Below are positions 7,388 to 15,946 of a stretch of 38,287 nucleotides of DNA, one piece after another. Numbering within the stretch: the stretch's first letter is position 1; every line of letters starts with the position of its first letter. The stretch is from Phycisphaeraceae bacterium (GTDB lineage Bacteria > Planctomycetota > Phycisphaerae > Phycisphaerales > UBA1924): the NCBI GenBank assembly GCA_021604785.1, contig BQJQ01000004.1, positions 1-38,287 of the forward strand. Reading direction: 5' to 3'. A program made the position numbers and the translations under genes. The notes under the pieces were generated by a model. It had not been told where the DNA came from, did not search any database, and saw only the letters and a program-made list of their open reading frames with translations.

Positions 7388-8350
7388 TTACCGCGCGCCG
7401 AGCCCGGCCTCTTGAAGAGCCGTGCGCAACTGCTCTGCCCCCGACGCGTTCTCGGACAGCCGACCGGGCGGGATGCCCAGCTCGCGGCAAAAGCACCGCG
7501 TCATGTGCGACTGGTCCGCGTACCCGCACGCGAGGGCGATCGCCGAGAGCGGCTTTTGCCGGGCCAAGACCCGCTCGGCGGCGCTGAGCAAACGGACACG
7601 CCGACGGAACTGGTGCACCGTCATCCCCGTCGACCGCTTGAAGATGCGGCAGAAATGATGCGGCGCAATATGGACCCGCCGTCCGATGTCCGCGAGCGAA
7701 TACCGGGCCGACGCGTCCGACAAGAGCGTGATCGCGTGGGCGACGGCGTCGTCGTGGGCCCGGGCGACCGCGGGCGAACTGGGCGTGGGCAGCGCCGCGG
7801 GGACGTCCTCGCCTGCGCACGCACGCTCCACGATCTCGAGCAGCAGCGACTCGCACTCCGCGTCGTCGGCCCGCCCGGACTGGGCCCAACGCGCCGCCGC
7901 GCCGACCGCCAGCGCACACCAGGCGTCCGGGCGCCGCGTGCAATGCCCTTCGCGGCTCGTCTTGCCGCGGACGCGCCGCATCACATCGGGCGTGCACAGA
8001 TCGTCGAACGCATCCAGCTCGACGTTGATCCAGAGCGTCTGCCCGGGCGCGTCCGCCACGGCGCGGCGGACCACGGGCTCACGCCACGCATCGAACACCA
8101 CGGGCGTGCCCGGCGCCGCGAACTGGTGCCGACTCCGCACGCCCAGGATGAGCGGGACCTCCGGGAATGACACCCTCGGGAAATCGAGCCTGGGCCACTC
8201 GGCCGGGAGACTCGATGATCCCTCAAGCCAGCGCGAGCGGCAGAGCTTGACGGGGCCCCCGTCGATCAGGAGCGTCTTCTTGAACGCCCCGTAGCCCTCG
8301 GTCTCGAGCGTTTTCTCGAAACCGGCGCGATCGCAGCCGCCCGGTCTCAC
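7388..8350 (-). CDS. AraC-family transcriptional regulator, coupled to the upstream peptidase
   Basis: A 320-residue regulator. I choose the GTG at 8350 because it overlaps the peptidase stop as GTGA; an ATG at 8383 would run 37 bases into the peptidase gene. The N-terminal 200 residues are an unrecognised sensing region. Residues 212-297 are the double helix-turn-helix: YSLADIGRRVHIAPHHFCRIF and then LSAIALACGYADQSHMTRCF. It resembles the regulator at 11322 in the HFCRIF...TG-TVH segment, so the two are paralogues. Position between a secreted peptidase and a secreted FG-GAP protein suggests it controls the island, perhaps in response to peptides or sugars; that is inference. Confidence 0.88.
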   Translation of the reverse strand: MRPGGCDRAGFEKTLETEGYGAFKKTLLIDGGPVKLCRSRWLEGSSSLPAEWPRLDFPRVSFPEVPLILGVRSRHQFAAPGTPVVFDAWREPVVRRAVADAPGQTLWINVELDAFDDLCTPDVMRRVRGKTSREGHCTRRPDAWCALAVGAAARWAQSGRADDAECESLLLEIVERACAGEDVPAALPTPSSPAVARAHDDAVAHAITLLSDASARYSLADIGRRVHIAPHHFCRIFKRSTGMTVHQFRRRVRLLSAAERVLARQKPLSAIALACGYADQSHMTRCFCRELGIPPGRLSENASGAEQLRTALQEAGLGAR

Positions 8351-9627
8351 GGGCACCCGGCGACGAACGCGGCGACGTAACAATCGATGTCGTCCACGTT
8401 CAACCCGCCCGAACCGTCGCAGTCGGCAACCGCGAGGTTCCCGCCGACGAAGGCCGCGACGTAGGCGTCGATGTCGTCGACGTTCAGCGTCCCGTTGCCG
8501 TCCGCGTCGGCGAAACAGGCCGGGGCCTCGACGATCGACAGGTTGAGCGTGTACGGGTAGAACCCGACATCCTGCTCGATGTGCAGCACGTAGGTGCCCG
8601 GGTCGAGCGTCGTCTCGATGACGTCGCCATCATCCCACGGGCCGTTGTCGGCGAAACCGAGCTGGGCACCGCCCGCGTCGTGCAGCGTCGTGATCGCCTG
8701 CCACGCGAGCTCGTCCGTGCTGACCGACGCGGAAACTTCGGACCGCTCGGCGAGCGTGAACGTGAAGTAGTCGCTCTCGTCGCCCATGATCAGCGGGTGC
8801 GAGCCGGCGCCGATCGGCGCGGGGCTCCCGAAGGAGTCGTTGGGCTCGTGCTCGTCGTCGCCGACGTTCGGGCCGTTGTACATGAACGCGATCGTGTCCG
8901 CGTCGCCCTGGCTCAGGTAGCCCCGCTGACCCATAACGGATTCCTGGTCCGCGTATTCCGGAAGCGCGCTGATCGTGGGGCACGAACTGCACGAGCAGAT
9001 CGAGAACGCGCACCGCGAGTAGTGCATGATCGACTCGAAGTTGTACTCGCCGACCGGCAGCCCGCTCGAGGGCGTCTGGAAGTTGTTCTTCTTGTCAGGG
9101 TCGATGTTGTTCCAGTTGATCGTGACGTAGTCGTTGCGGAAAGGCTTCTGCTGCTCGTGCCAGATGCCCAGCGAGTGCATCACCTCGTGGCAGATGATGA
9201 ACCGCCAGGACCAGCTGACGATGTTGATGCCGTTGGAATTGCCCGAGTAGCCCACCGGCGAGCTGTTGGAGTTCGAACTCGCGTTGAAGTTGATGTACGC
9301 GTCCTCGTCGGTCCAGGGGATGAACTCGAGGAACGAGACGGCCTCAAGCTCGTCCATCGCCGCGCGGGCTCTGGACTGGTTGGTTGAGTTGACGTTGGCG
9401 CTGAACCGGTAGGGCACGACGCCGCCGGGCCAGAGACGGTCCGAGAACCCGCCGCGGAGGTTCGTCTCGATCGCATCGGTACAGGGGGCCCAGTCCTCGG
9501 GCATGTTCTCACCGGGCTGGGAGCCGAAGACCTCGCCGACGGGCGTGACCTGGGCACTCGCGGGGAAGGCCCCTGTGAGGCACACCGTGGCGGCGATCGC
9601 CGTCCGTACACCGAACACGTTCTGCAT
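8347..9627 (-). CDS. Secreted astacin-type metallopeptidase with PPC domain and dockerin-like tail
   Basis: A 426-residue exported zinc protease. The ATG at 9627 has GGGAG upstream. The signal peptide ends at about ASA-Q (25/26). Residues about 60-245 are an astacin (M12A) catalytic domain: zinc motif HEVMHSLGIWHEQ (147-159) and Met-turn SIMHYS (199-204). A Cys-rich segment follows at once (CAFSICSCSSC, 206-216). Residues about 257-362 fit a bacterial pre-peptidase C-terminal (PPC) domain, beginning EPNDSFGSP, with DYFTF and a GTYVLHIE strand. Residues 371-426 are the dockerin-like tail from C371 to FVAGCP. The gene begins the second cassette and its stop overlaps the AraC start. Likely function: cleavage of extracellular protein or peptide; substrate unknown. 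Confidence 0.9.
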   Translation of the reverse strand: MQNVFGVRTAIAATVCLTGAFPASAQVTPVGEVFGSQPGENMPEDWAPCTDAIETNLRGGFSDRLWPGGVVPYRFSANVNSTNQSRARAAMDELEAVSFLEFIPWTDEDAYINFNASSNSNSSPVGYSGNSNGINIVSWSWRFIICHEVMHSLGIWHEQQKPFRNDYVTINWNNIDPDKKNNFQTPSSGLPVGEYNFESIMHYSRCAFSICSCSSCPTISALPEYADQESVMGQRGYLSQGDADTIAFMYNGPNVGDDEHEPNDSFGSPAPIGAGSHPLIMGDESDYFTFTLAERSEVSASVSTDELAWQAITTLHDAGGAQLGFADNGPWDDGDVIETTLDPGTYVLHIEQDVGFYPYTLNLSIVEAPACFADADGNGTLNVDDIDAYVAAFVGGNLAVADCDGSGGLNVDDIDCYVAAFVAGCP

Positions 9628-9710
9628 GTCTCGCTCCCGACCTGGAGAAACGGCACCATGGGCACCCCGAGCGGGGCAGCGACACGGACGGCGCCTCTGG
9701 ACGGGTCAGT

Positions 9711-11264
9711 CTACGTGCAGCCGGCTAGAAAGGATGCCACAAACGCGTCAATATCGTCGATGTTCCGGACCCCGTTCGCGTCCAGATCCGCGATGCGGGA
9801 CCCGCCCAGGAACGCGTGGACGTAGATATCGACGTCGTCCGTGTCGGTGTCGTGGTCGCCGTCGTAGTCGCCCGGGCAGGGGGCCCGCCCGGCGATGCCG
9901 TAGTACGCGCCGACGAGCTGGCCCTGCTCGTCGTCGCGGAACCCGGCGGAGATGACGTAGTCGACCTCGCCGTCCCCGTTCGCGTCCGCCAGCGGCGAGA
10001 TGGAATACCCGAACTGCTCGCCGGTCGTGCCCGCGGCGTTGCCCCGGGTGCTCGTGATCGTCCGCAGCACCCTGCCGGTGCGCCCCGAATACACCCGCAC
10101 GCGCCCGGACCAGACGTGCTCGGGCTTGTCCGGGAGGTAGAGAAAATCGGTCGCGACATCAGCGCAGCCGTCGTGGTCCACGTCCCCCACGCCGCCGCCG
10201 AACCCGACCCACTGCCGCTGGCGCACGCCCTTCACGGACCAGTACGGCGCCAGCACCGCGCCCGGGTTCGCGAGCCCGTGGGCGACATCGAACACGTAGG
10301 CCGCGCCGGTCCTGCCGCCGAACGTGCGGTCCTCGTGGTCACCAACGAAGATGTCCGGGACGCCGTCGCCCGTGCAGTCGCCCGGTGTGGACGCGAAATA
10401 CTGCCCGAAGTTCGCCATGCCTGACGAATCGCCCGTAAAAGCGAACAGCGTGTTCCCCGTCGCGCCGTCGTACACCCAGCCCATCCCGGTCGTCATGTGG
10501 TTGCGAGCGCAGATGAAATACTCGCCGATCCCGTCGCCCGTGACGTCGCCGAGCAAGTTCGCCGACGACCCGTACCGGTCGTTCGCCGCGGGCCCGGGGT
10601 GCGTCCGCAGGACCGTGAGGTCCGCGCCCGAGATCACCCAGGCCCGCCCGGCGTTGTTCGCGTCCTCGTCCCAGAGGTCCGCGGTGACGAGGAAATCGTC
10701 GTGCCCGTCGCCGTTGATGTCGTCGAGCGGTGCGATGTCCTGCCCGAACCGGTCCGTGCCCAGGTCCGTCTCGGTCGTCGCGTACGTCGCCGCGACGAGC
10801 TCGTGCAGCAGCGCGTGGTCCGCGCCCGAGTACACGAAGACGCGCCCGGGCACGGTTGGATTGCTGGTTCGGTAGATATCCCCCGCGGCCCCGACGGCGT
10901 AGTCCGGCGTGCCGTCCGCGTTCACGTCGCCCAGCCGCGCCAGCCGCCACCCGAAGAAGCCCAGCGGGATCCCCCCAGTGTGCGTCGCGAGGATCTCCCC
11001 CGTCGCGCCGTCGTGGACGAACGCGACGCCGACCTCGAGCTGCCCGTCGAGGCGCCGATACGGGGCCGAGTTCAAGCATTCGGGCACGCCGTCGCCCGTG
11101 AAGTCCGCCAGCGTCTCGGTGACGTACCCGAACTGCTCTCCCGGGTTCTCCCCGAGCTGCTCGTACAGCTGCACGACGCCGTCCTCGACGTACCCGGGCG
11201 AGCCCGCACCGAGGGCCTGCGGGCCCGAAGCAACCGCCGCGATGATCATGAAATACGCACGCAT
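9711..11264 (-). CDS. Secreted seven-repeat FG-GAP propeller protein with dockerin-like tail
   Basis: A 517-residue exported protein. AAAGGAG at 11271-11277 is 6 bases before the ATG. The signal peptide ends near residue 20 (ALGA). Seven FG-GAP-type units are visible, for example ADFTGDGVPECLNSAP, GDVNADGTPDYAVGAA, GDCTGDGVPDIFVGDH and GDVDHDGCADVATDFL, again matching a seven-bladed propeller. The tail (463-517) runs from C463 to FLAGCT; its first loop DYDGDHDTDTDD keeps the acidic residues but not the usual LN pair. It is a paralogue of the protein at 5877 in architecture and sits in the same place, after an AraC gene (57-base gap) and before a peptidase gene. Confidence 0.88.
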   Translation of the reverse strand: MRAYFMIIAAVASGPQALGAGSPGYVEDGVVQLYEQLGENPGEQFGYVTETLADFTGDGVPECLNSAPYRRLDGQLEVGVAFVHDGATGEILATHTGGIPLGFFGWRLARLGDVNADGTPDYAVGAAGDIYRTSNPTVPGRVFVYSGADHALLHELVAATYATTETDLGTDRFGQDIAPLDDINGDGHDDFLVTADLWDEDANNAGRAWVISGADLTVLRTHPGPAANDRYGSSANLLGDVTGDGIGEYFICARNHMTTGMGWVYDGATGNTLFAFTGDSSGMANFGQYFASTPGDCTGDGVPDIFVGDHEDRTFGGRTGAAYVFDVAHGLANPGAVLAPYWSVKGVRQRQWVGFGGGVGDVDHDGCADVATDFLYLPDKPEHVWSGRVRVYSGRTGRVLRTITSTRGNAAGTTGEQFGYSISPLADANGDGEVDYVISAGFRDDEQGQLVGAYYGIAGRAPCPGDYDGDHDTDTDDVDIYVHAFLGGSRIADLDANGVRNIDDIDAFVASFLAGCT

Positions 11265-11321
11265 ATCCGTCTCCTTTGCGTCAGGATCCGGACATCGATA
11301 CCCGCGACCCGGCCTCCCGGA

Positions 11322-12278
11322 TCACCGCGATCCTGCGCATCCGCCCGGCGAAGGACGCAACGCCCGGGCGAGCTCGCCCCGGTCGCCCCGCGTGAGCCGG
11401 CGGACGGCGCTGGGCGTCATCCCCACGTGCTTTCGGCACGCGTCCGCAAAGTGATTCCCCCCCGCGAACCCGCACCGCGACGCGATCTCCGCGATCACGA
11501 GTGAGTCGTCGGCGAGCATGCCCACCGCTTGCGCCAAACGCAGACGCGTCAGGTAGGTGTGCACCGTCACGCCCGTGCGCGTGCGAAAAATCCGGCAGAA
11601 ATGCAGCGGGGACAGGTACGCCACCCGCGCGACGTCCGTGAGCGTCATCCGCTCGGTCGCGTGGGCCGCCATGTGCTCCGCCGCCAGATTCACCGCCTCG
11701 TGGTGGGCCCGGGCCGTCTGCTCCCGCCGAACACGCGCCGTCCGGGTCATCGCGACCGCCGGGGCGATCAAACCCCCGAGCACGCCCAGCGCCAGCTCCT
11801 CGGCGAGCACCGGGTCCGGGTCCGCCCCGGCCAACGCTGCCAGCGCCCGCAGGTGCACGCCCGTTGTGGGCGTCACCGGCCCGGTCATAAACCCGAACGG
11901 GCGACTCTGGTCCACCGAGCCCGACCCCGAGCCCCGCGCGACGAACTCCGCCGTGACATCCGGCCGCGCCCAGACCCAGTCGGTCGCCTCGCCCCGCGGG
12001 TCGAGGGCTCGCTTTCGGTACGCCTGTTCCTGGTTCGAAAACAGCGCGACGGCGGGCGTCCCCACGACCTCCCGCGGCGAGCCCGCCCAGGCGAATCGCA
12101 TCGCCCGCCGCGGCACGCCCACGATCGGGCCGCCGCGACCGGTCACGTTCTCAGCCCCCCACTCGGGCGCCCCCGGGCGAAGCCGCAGCGTCCCGAACGC
12201 GACCGAGCCGATCACCTCGAGGGTGCTCGACCCGCCGCCTTCCAAGTCACTCCCGCGATCCGTGTCCCGCATCCGCAT
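11322..12278 (-). CDS. AraC-family transcriptional regulator
   Basis: A 318-residue regulator starting at ATG 12278 (MRMRDTDRGSD), 37 bases after the peptidase stop; an alternative ATG lies at 12272. Neither has a strong ribosome site, so coupling to the upstream gene is plausible. Residues 205-294 are the double helix-turn-helix: MTLTDVARVAYLSPLHFCRIF, then LVIAEIASRCGFAGGNHFAD. The N-terminal half is an unrecognised ligand region unlike a classic cupin. It is a paralogue of the regulator at 7388 by sequence and by position in its cassette. Confidence 0.85.
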   Translation of the reverse strand: MRMRDTDRGSDLEGGGSSTLEVIGSVAFGTLRLRPGAPEWGAENVTGRGGPIVGVPRRAMRFAWAGSPREVVGTPAVALFSNQEQAYRKRALDPRGEATDWVWARPDVTAEFVARGSGSGSVDQSRPFGFMTGPVTPTTGVHLRALAALAGADPDPVLAEELALGVLGGLIAPAVAMTRTARVRREQTARAHHEAVNLAAEHMAAHATERMTLTDVARVAYLSPLHFCRIFRTRTGVTVHTYLTRLRLAQAVGMLADDSLVIAEIASRCGFAGGNHFADACRKHVGMTPSAVRRLTRGDRGELARALRPSPGGCAGSR

Positions 12279-12315
12279 GTCGGGTGATACCGCCCGGCCC
12301 GGCGCCGGTGGCGGC

Positions 12316-14253
12316 TCAGGGACACCCGGCGATAAACGCCGACACGAACCCGTCCACGTCGTCAACGTTCAGCGTCCCGTTGCCGTCGAAATCGACCGCG
12401 AGGTCGCCCCCGATGAACGCCGCCACGAACGCGTCCACATCGTCCACATTCAGCACGCCGTTGCCGTCCACGTCCGCGGGGCAGGCGACGGCGCAGACAT
12501 CCAGCACGCCGTCGCGGTCCGCGTCCACGGCGTCGTTGAACGCGCGGTACCGGAACCGGACCGTCGCGGCGGTCGATGCCGAGCAAACCGTCAGCCCGAC
12601 GTCCGGCGTGCCCTCGACCTCGATCTCCACGCCCGGCCCGTCCCGCAGCGCGTTGAACTGCGCGGCGCTGAGCGTCACGGTCTCGAGCACCGTCGGGGCG
12701 TAGCAGTCGAACGGGTACCCGGCGCCGTAGATGTTCGACCACTCGCCGTTATCAAGAGTCACGGTGAGGAGCTCGGACGACTCGCCGAGGTCGCCGTAGA
12801 TGACGATGTCCATCGAGACGTTGCCGTCCGCCTCGGGCAGGCCGGCCATCGTGGCCGATGCCGTCTGGCCATCACCGACGGGCCCGATGGGCAGCGACGT
12901 CTCGAAAACATTCGGGCGGGCCTCGTAGTCATCGAGGATGCCGTTCGCGTTGCAATCCGGCGCGCCCGCAGCGATGTCGCACGAATCGGGCACGCCGTTG
13001 GCGTTGTCGTCGCGGACGTCCCCCGCCGCGATCTCGATCGCGTCGGGCGCGCCCGAGCCGTCGCAGTCCGCCGGGTCCGTCGCGCCCATGCGGAAGGACG
13101 TGATGAGGTCGTCGGTCTGCTCGATCAGGCGGGCGTTGTCACGCTGGTTCGCGATGCCCGTGGCCCCGCCGAACGCCGAGACGTCCGGGTTCGAGAAGTA
13201 CGGCACCCGCTGCCCGGGCGAGTACGACATTACCGAGCGGTACTGCTCGCCGTTCCACCGGTGCCCGTACCCGTAGGGGAAGTACGACCCGCCGGCGTTG
13301 TCCGGGTCGTGCGCGCACCCGTAGTTGTGCCCGAGTTCGTGCGCAAAGGTGAGGTTGCCGATCGCGCAATCGAGATCGATTACGGAGAACCCGCTGTACG
13401 ACGCGTCATCCGGCGCAAGCCACGCGACGCCGCAGAAACCTGAGACATCGACCACCAGCGGCACAAGGTCCGCCTGGTACGCATCGCGAAGGACATGAAG
13501 CTCGTCCATGTGCCCCTCGTGCACGCCCGTGGAGTAGTGCAGCAGCGTGCCGCCATTGTCGCTGGGCAGGGAGTCCACGACGGTGTACCCCGCGAGCTCG
13601 AGCTCGAACGGCCCCAGGTCGCTGTTCCCGAGGGCCTCGTTCGCGCTGGCGACGGCGGACGCCGCGAACACCGCGCGGTTCGCGTCGGACCCGAGCTGCG
13701 ACGCGACGCTCGGCCCGATCGCCACGAGCACGCGAGCTACCGTCTCGGCGCCACGCGCCACCGGCGCCCCGTCCACGCCCTCGAGCAGGTGTTCCTCGGC
13801 CCCGGCCATGCACGCGGGGAGGTTGCGCGCCACGGGCACCACCTCCGCCAGCGGGCGCCCGCGGGCGTCTGCGCTGCCGGTGCCATGAATTTCAAACGCG
13901 CCGTCCGCGGTCCACACGGCGCCCCAAACCGCGTCGTCCGTGCGCGCCAGCACGTACGTCCCGCCATCCGCAACGCGCCCGGTGAGCGTGAAGATCGTCC
14001 CCGGCTCGCTCGCGCCATCCCCAACGCGCCCGGCGCGGGTCTCGCTCACGCGCCCGCTCATCAGCCGCGCGACCCGGCCGTCCGGCAACTCAAGCATGAT
14101 CGGCGCCCGCGGGCCCGCATCCAGACCCTCGCCCTGCCCCGCCGCGGCACGCAGCGCGTCGATCCGCACAGGGACCTGGGCCGGCGCAGCGCCCGAGACA
14201 GACACAAACACGAACGGCACGGCAAGACACGCCGCGGAGCGGATCGAATGCAT
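12316..14253 (-). CDS. Secreted reprolysin-like metallopeptidase with dockerin-like tail
   Basis: A 645-residue exported zinc protease. GGAGG (14260-14264) lies 6 bases before the ATG at 14253; the signal peptide ends near PAQ (26). Residues 27-165 look like a propeptide. The catalytic domain (about 170-390) has HELGHNYGCAHD (305-316), the HExxHxxGxxHD motif of M12B reprolysins, and Met-turn VMSYSPG (341-347). Residues 395-445 contain short Asp-rich repeats (DCDGSGAPDAIEIA, DNANGVPDSCDIA, DCNANGILDDYE) like thrombospondin type 3 calcium linkers. A beta-sandwich-like region follows (about 450-575), then the tail from C591 to FIAGCP, whose two loops are near-perfect dockerin loops. First gene of the first cassette. 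Confidence 0.9.
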   Translation of the reverse strand: MHSIRSAACLAVPFVFVSVSGAAPAQVPVRIDALRAAAGQGEGLDAGPRAPIMLELPDGRVARLMSGRVSETRAGRVGDGASEPGTIFTLTGRVADGGTYVLARTDDAVWGAVWTADGAFEIHGTGSADARGRPLAEVVPVARNLPACMAGAEEHLLEGVDGAPVARGAETVARVLVAIGPSVASQLGSDANRAVFAASAVASANEALGNSDLGPFELELAGYTVVDSLPSDNGGTLLHYSTGVHEGHMDELHVLRDAYQADLVPLVVDVSGFCGVAWLAPDDASYSGFSVIDLDCAIGNLTFAHELGHNYGCAHDPDNAGGSYFPYGYGHRWNGEQYRSVMSYSPGQRVPYFSNPDVSAFGGATGIANQRDNARLIEQTDDLITSFRMGATDPADCDGSGAPDAIEIAAGDVRDDNANGVPDSCDIAAGAPDCNANGILDDYEARPNVFETSLPIGPVGDGQTASATMAGLPEADGNVSMDIVIYGDLGESSELLTVTLDNGEWSNIYGAGYPFDCYAPTVLETVTLSAAQFNALRDGPGVEIEVEGTPDVGLTVCSASTAATVRFRYRAFNDAVDADRDGVLDVCAVACPADVDGNGVLNVDDVDAFVAAFIGGDLAVDFDGNGTLNVDDVDGFVSAFIAGCP

Positions 14254-14430
14254 GGGAGACCTCCATCTGGGAACGGGCAAAGCAGCCCCAAGATCGTACC
14301 AGACCCCGCGATGCGGACCGCGTGATTTGCATGGCATTCGGCTGGTTATCGCTGCCTCCCGCCCGCAACGATCGCACACCGGGCGTCGCGGGACCACAAA
14401 CCGTCACCAAACGCCGCGGAATACGGGCCC

Positions 14431-15666
14431 CTACGGGCACCCGCCGAGGAAAGCGGCAACGAACGCCTCGACATCGTCCACGTTGAGCGCGCCGTTCGCA
14501 TCGAGGTCAACCGCGAGATCCCCCGCGAAGAACAGCGTCACGAACGCGTCGATGTCATCCACATTGAGCGACCCCGACCCGTCCAGATCCGCCGGGCACA
14601 GGGCCGTGCCGCCCACCGTGAGCTGGTACGGCGCGTGCCCCGTGAGCCGTTCGACGCAGAGGGTGTACGCGCCCGGCGCGACATCAAGATCAAACGCCGC
14701 GACCGCGCCGCCGAGCATGCGCCGCGTCGCCACGATCCCGCCGACGTCGGTGTACACACGCAGGCGAGCGTCGAGCAACGGCTCGCCCGACTGAGCCGCG
14801 ATGACAAGTGAGCCGTCGCCGGACGCCCCCAGCGTGAAGTAGTCCTCGTTGTCCTGCAGCTGCATCTCGTACGAACCGGGACCGATCGCCGCGGCGGACT
14901 CCGCGTCGTCGTTGTCCTCGAACGCGTCGTCCACGCCGCCGGGGAGCCCGTACAAGAACACGAGCAACGCCGCGTCCCCGTCGCTCAGATAGTCCTTCTG
15001 CCCGATGACCCCTTGATACTCGGCGTACTCGGGCTGCATCTGAATCGTGCGACACTCCGTGCAGCTCAGCAGCACCGCGCAGTTCGTGAAGGTGCACTGC
15101 TTGTAGTGCATGATCGACTCGAAGTCATACTCCCCGTGCTTCGACGCGACCGAGTTCGGAAGCTTATCAAACTGCGGCCACCATCCGGGATCGATCTCAT
15201 CCCACAGGATCTCGATGTAGGTGTCCCGGTCCGCACGCTGATGCTCGTGGATCGCGCCCAGCGCGTGCATGAGCTCGTGCGCGATAATGAATCTGCGGTC
15301 CCAGCTCGTCACACTCAGCTGCTGGGGCCCGCCCACCATCCCGAGCGGCGAGCTGTTGCCCGCGGCGGAATTGATACACAAGTAGTTCGAATGCCCCGAC
15401 CGAGGCACATACACCACGTTCGCCGCCGCTTCCAGTTCGGCCATCGCGTCTAGCATCCGTGTCTGGTTCAACGGCGTGACGCCCTCATCAAACTCGTACG
15501 GCACCACGCCCCCGGGCCACGACACACCAGCGAACACGCCCCGCGCCGGGTCCATCACAACCACGCACGGGTCCTCGCCCGCCCACGGATCTGGCGGCGC
15601 CGCGGCCATCCCCCCGGGCACACCAGCACTCAACACCCCCACGATCAACACACCAAACATCAGCAT
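14431..15666 (-). CDS. Secreted astacin-type metallopeptidase with dockerin-like tail
   Basis: A 411-residue exported zinc protease. GGGAG is 7 bases before the ATG at 15666 (a second ATG is at 15660). The signal peptide is short and ends near AAA (23). HELMHALGAIHEHQRADRD (130-148) matches the full astacin signature, and SIMHYK (184-189) is the Met-turn. A Cys-rich segment follows it (CTFTNCAVLLSCTEC), as in the protease at 8347, and PEYA...GQKDYLSDGDA is shared with that protein, so the two are paralogues. Residues about 258-350 are a PPC-like beta domain. The tail (357-411) runs from CPADLDG to FLGGCP. It stands alone between the deiminase and the reprolysin gene, with a candidate promoter at 15834-15863. 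Confidence 0.9.
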   Translation of the reverse strand: MLMFGVLIVGVLSAGVPGGMAAAPPDPWAGEDPCVVVMDPARGVFAGVSWPGGVVPYEFDEGVTPLNQTRMLDAMAELEAAANVVYVPRSGHSNYLCINSAAGNSSPLGMVGGPQQLSVTSWDRRFIIAHELMHALGAIHEHQRADRDTYIEILWDEIDPGWWPQFDKLPNSVASKHGEYDFESIMHYKQCTFTNCAVLLSCTECRTIQMQPEYAEYQGVIGQKDYLSDGDAALLVFLYGLPGGVDDAFEDNDDAESAAAIGPGSYEMQLQDNEDYFTLGASGDGSLVIAAQSGEPLLDARLRVYTDVGGIVATRRMLGGAVAAFDLDVAPGAYTLCVERLTGHAPYQLTVGGTALCPADLDGSGSLNVDDIDAFVTLFFAGDLAVDLDANGALNVDDVEAFVAAFLGGCP

Positions 15667-15833
15667 TCCATCTCTCCCGCCGGCGTCCGCGCGCCGCTCC
15701 GAAGTACGAGCATCGCCCGAGGCACGTCCCACACCAAACCCGCCGCGACCGCCCCCATGCCGGGCTCGCCCTCGCAACCCCTCCACGCGCCCACCGCGTT
15801 TGGTGCTACGGCTGGCGCGGACCACGAGCTGCT

Positions 15834-15863
15834 ATTATTCACCAATAGTGTGCATTTTGTGAA
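15834..15863 (-). promoter_or_regulatory. Candidate sigma-70 promoter for the astacin gene
   Basis: Minus strand: TTCACA (15858-15863), an 18-base spacer, AATAAT (15834-15839); both boxes match 5 of 6 consensus bases. It lies in one of the few AT-rich patches of the window, about 170 bases before the ATG at 15666, leaving a long leader. Confidence 0.45.
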
Positions 15864-15946
15864 CAGAAAGCCCGACAGCAGCCCTGATCACCCCAAAAAA
15901 TCAACGCCAATCAAACCCTTCGCGCGATGCCCGCCGCCCCGTGCGG

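Noticed and set aside
5808-7415. 535-codon plus-strand open frame opposite the FG-GAP gene
   Set aside because: A GC-bias shadow; the minus strand encodes seven clear FG-GAP units.
9690-9710. Terminator after the second FG-GAP gene
   Set aside because: Only a 4-5 bp CCCCG/CGGGG pair is present in the 83-base gap (near 9665-9676) with no U tract; too weak to call.
15660-15845. 61-codon minus-strand frame in the astacin leader
   Set aside because: It overlaps the astacin start and has no ribosome site; better explained as leader sequence, although a leader peptide cannot be ruled out.
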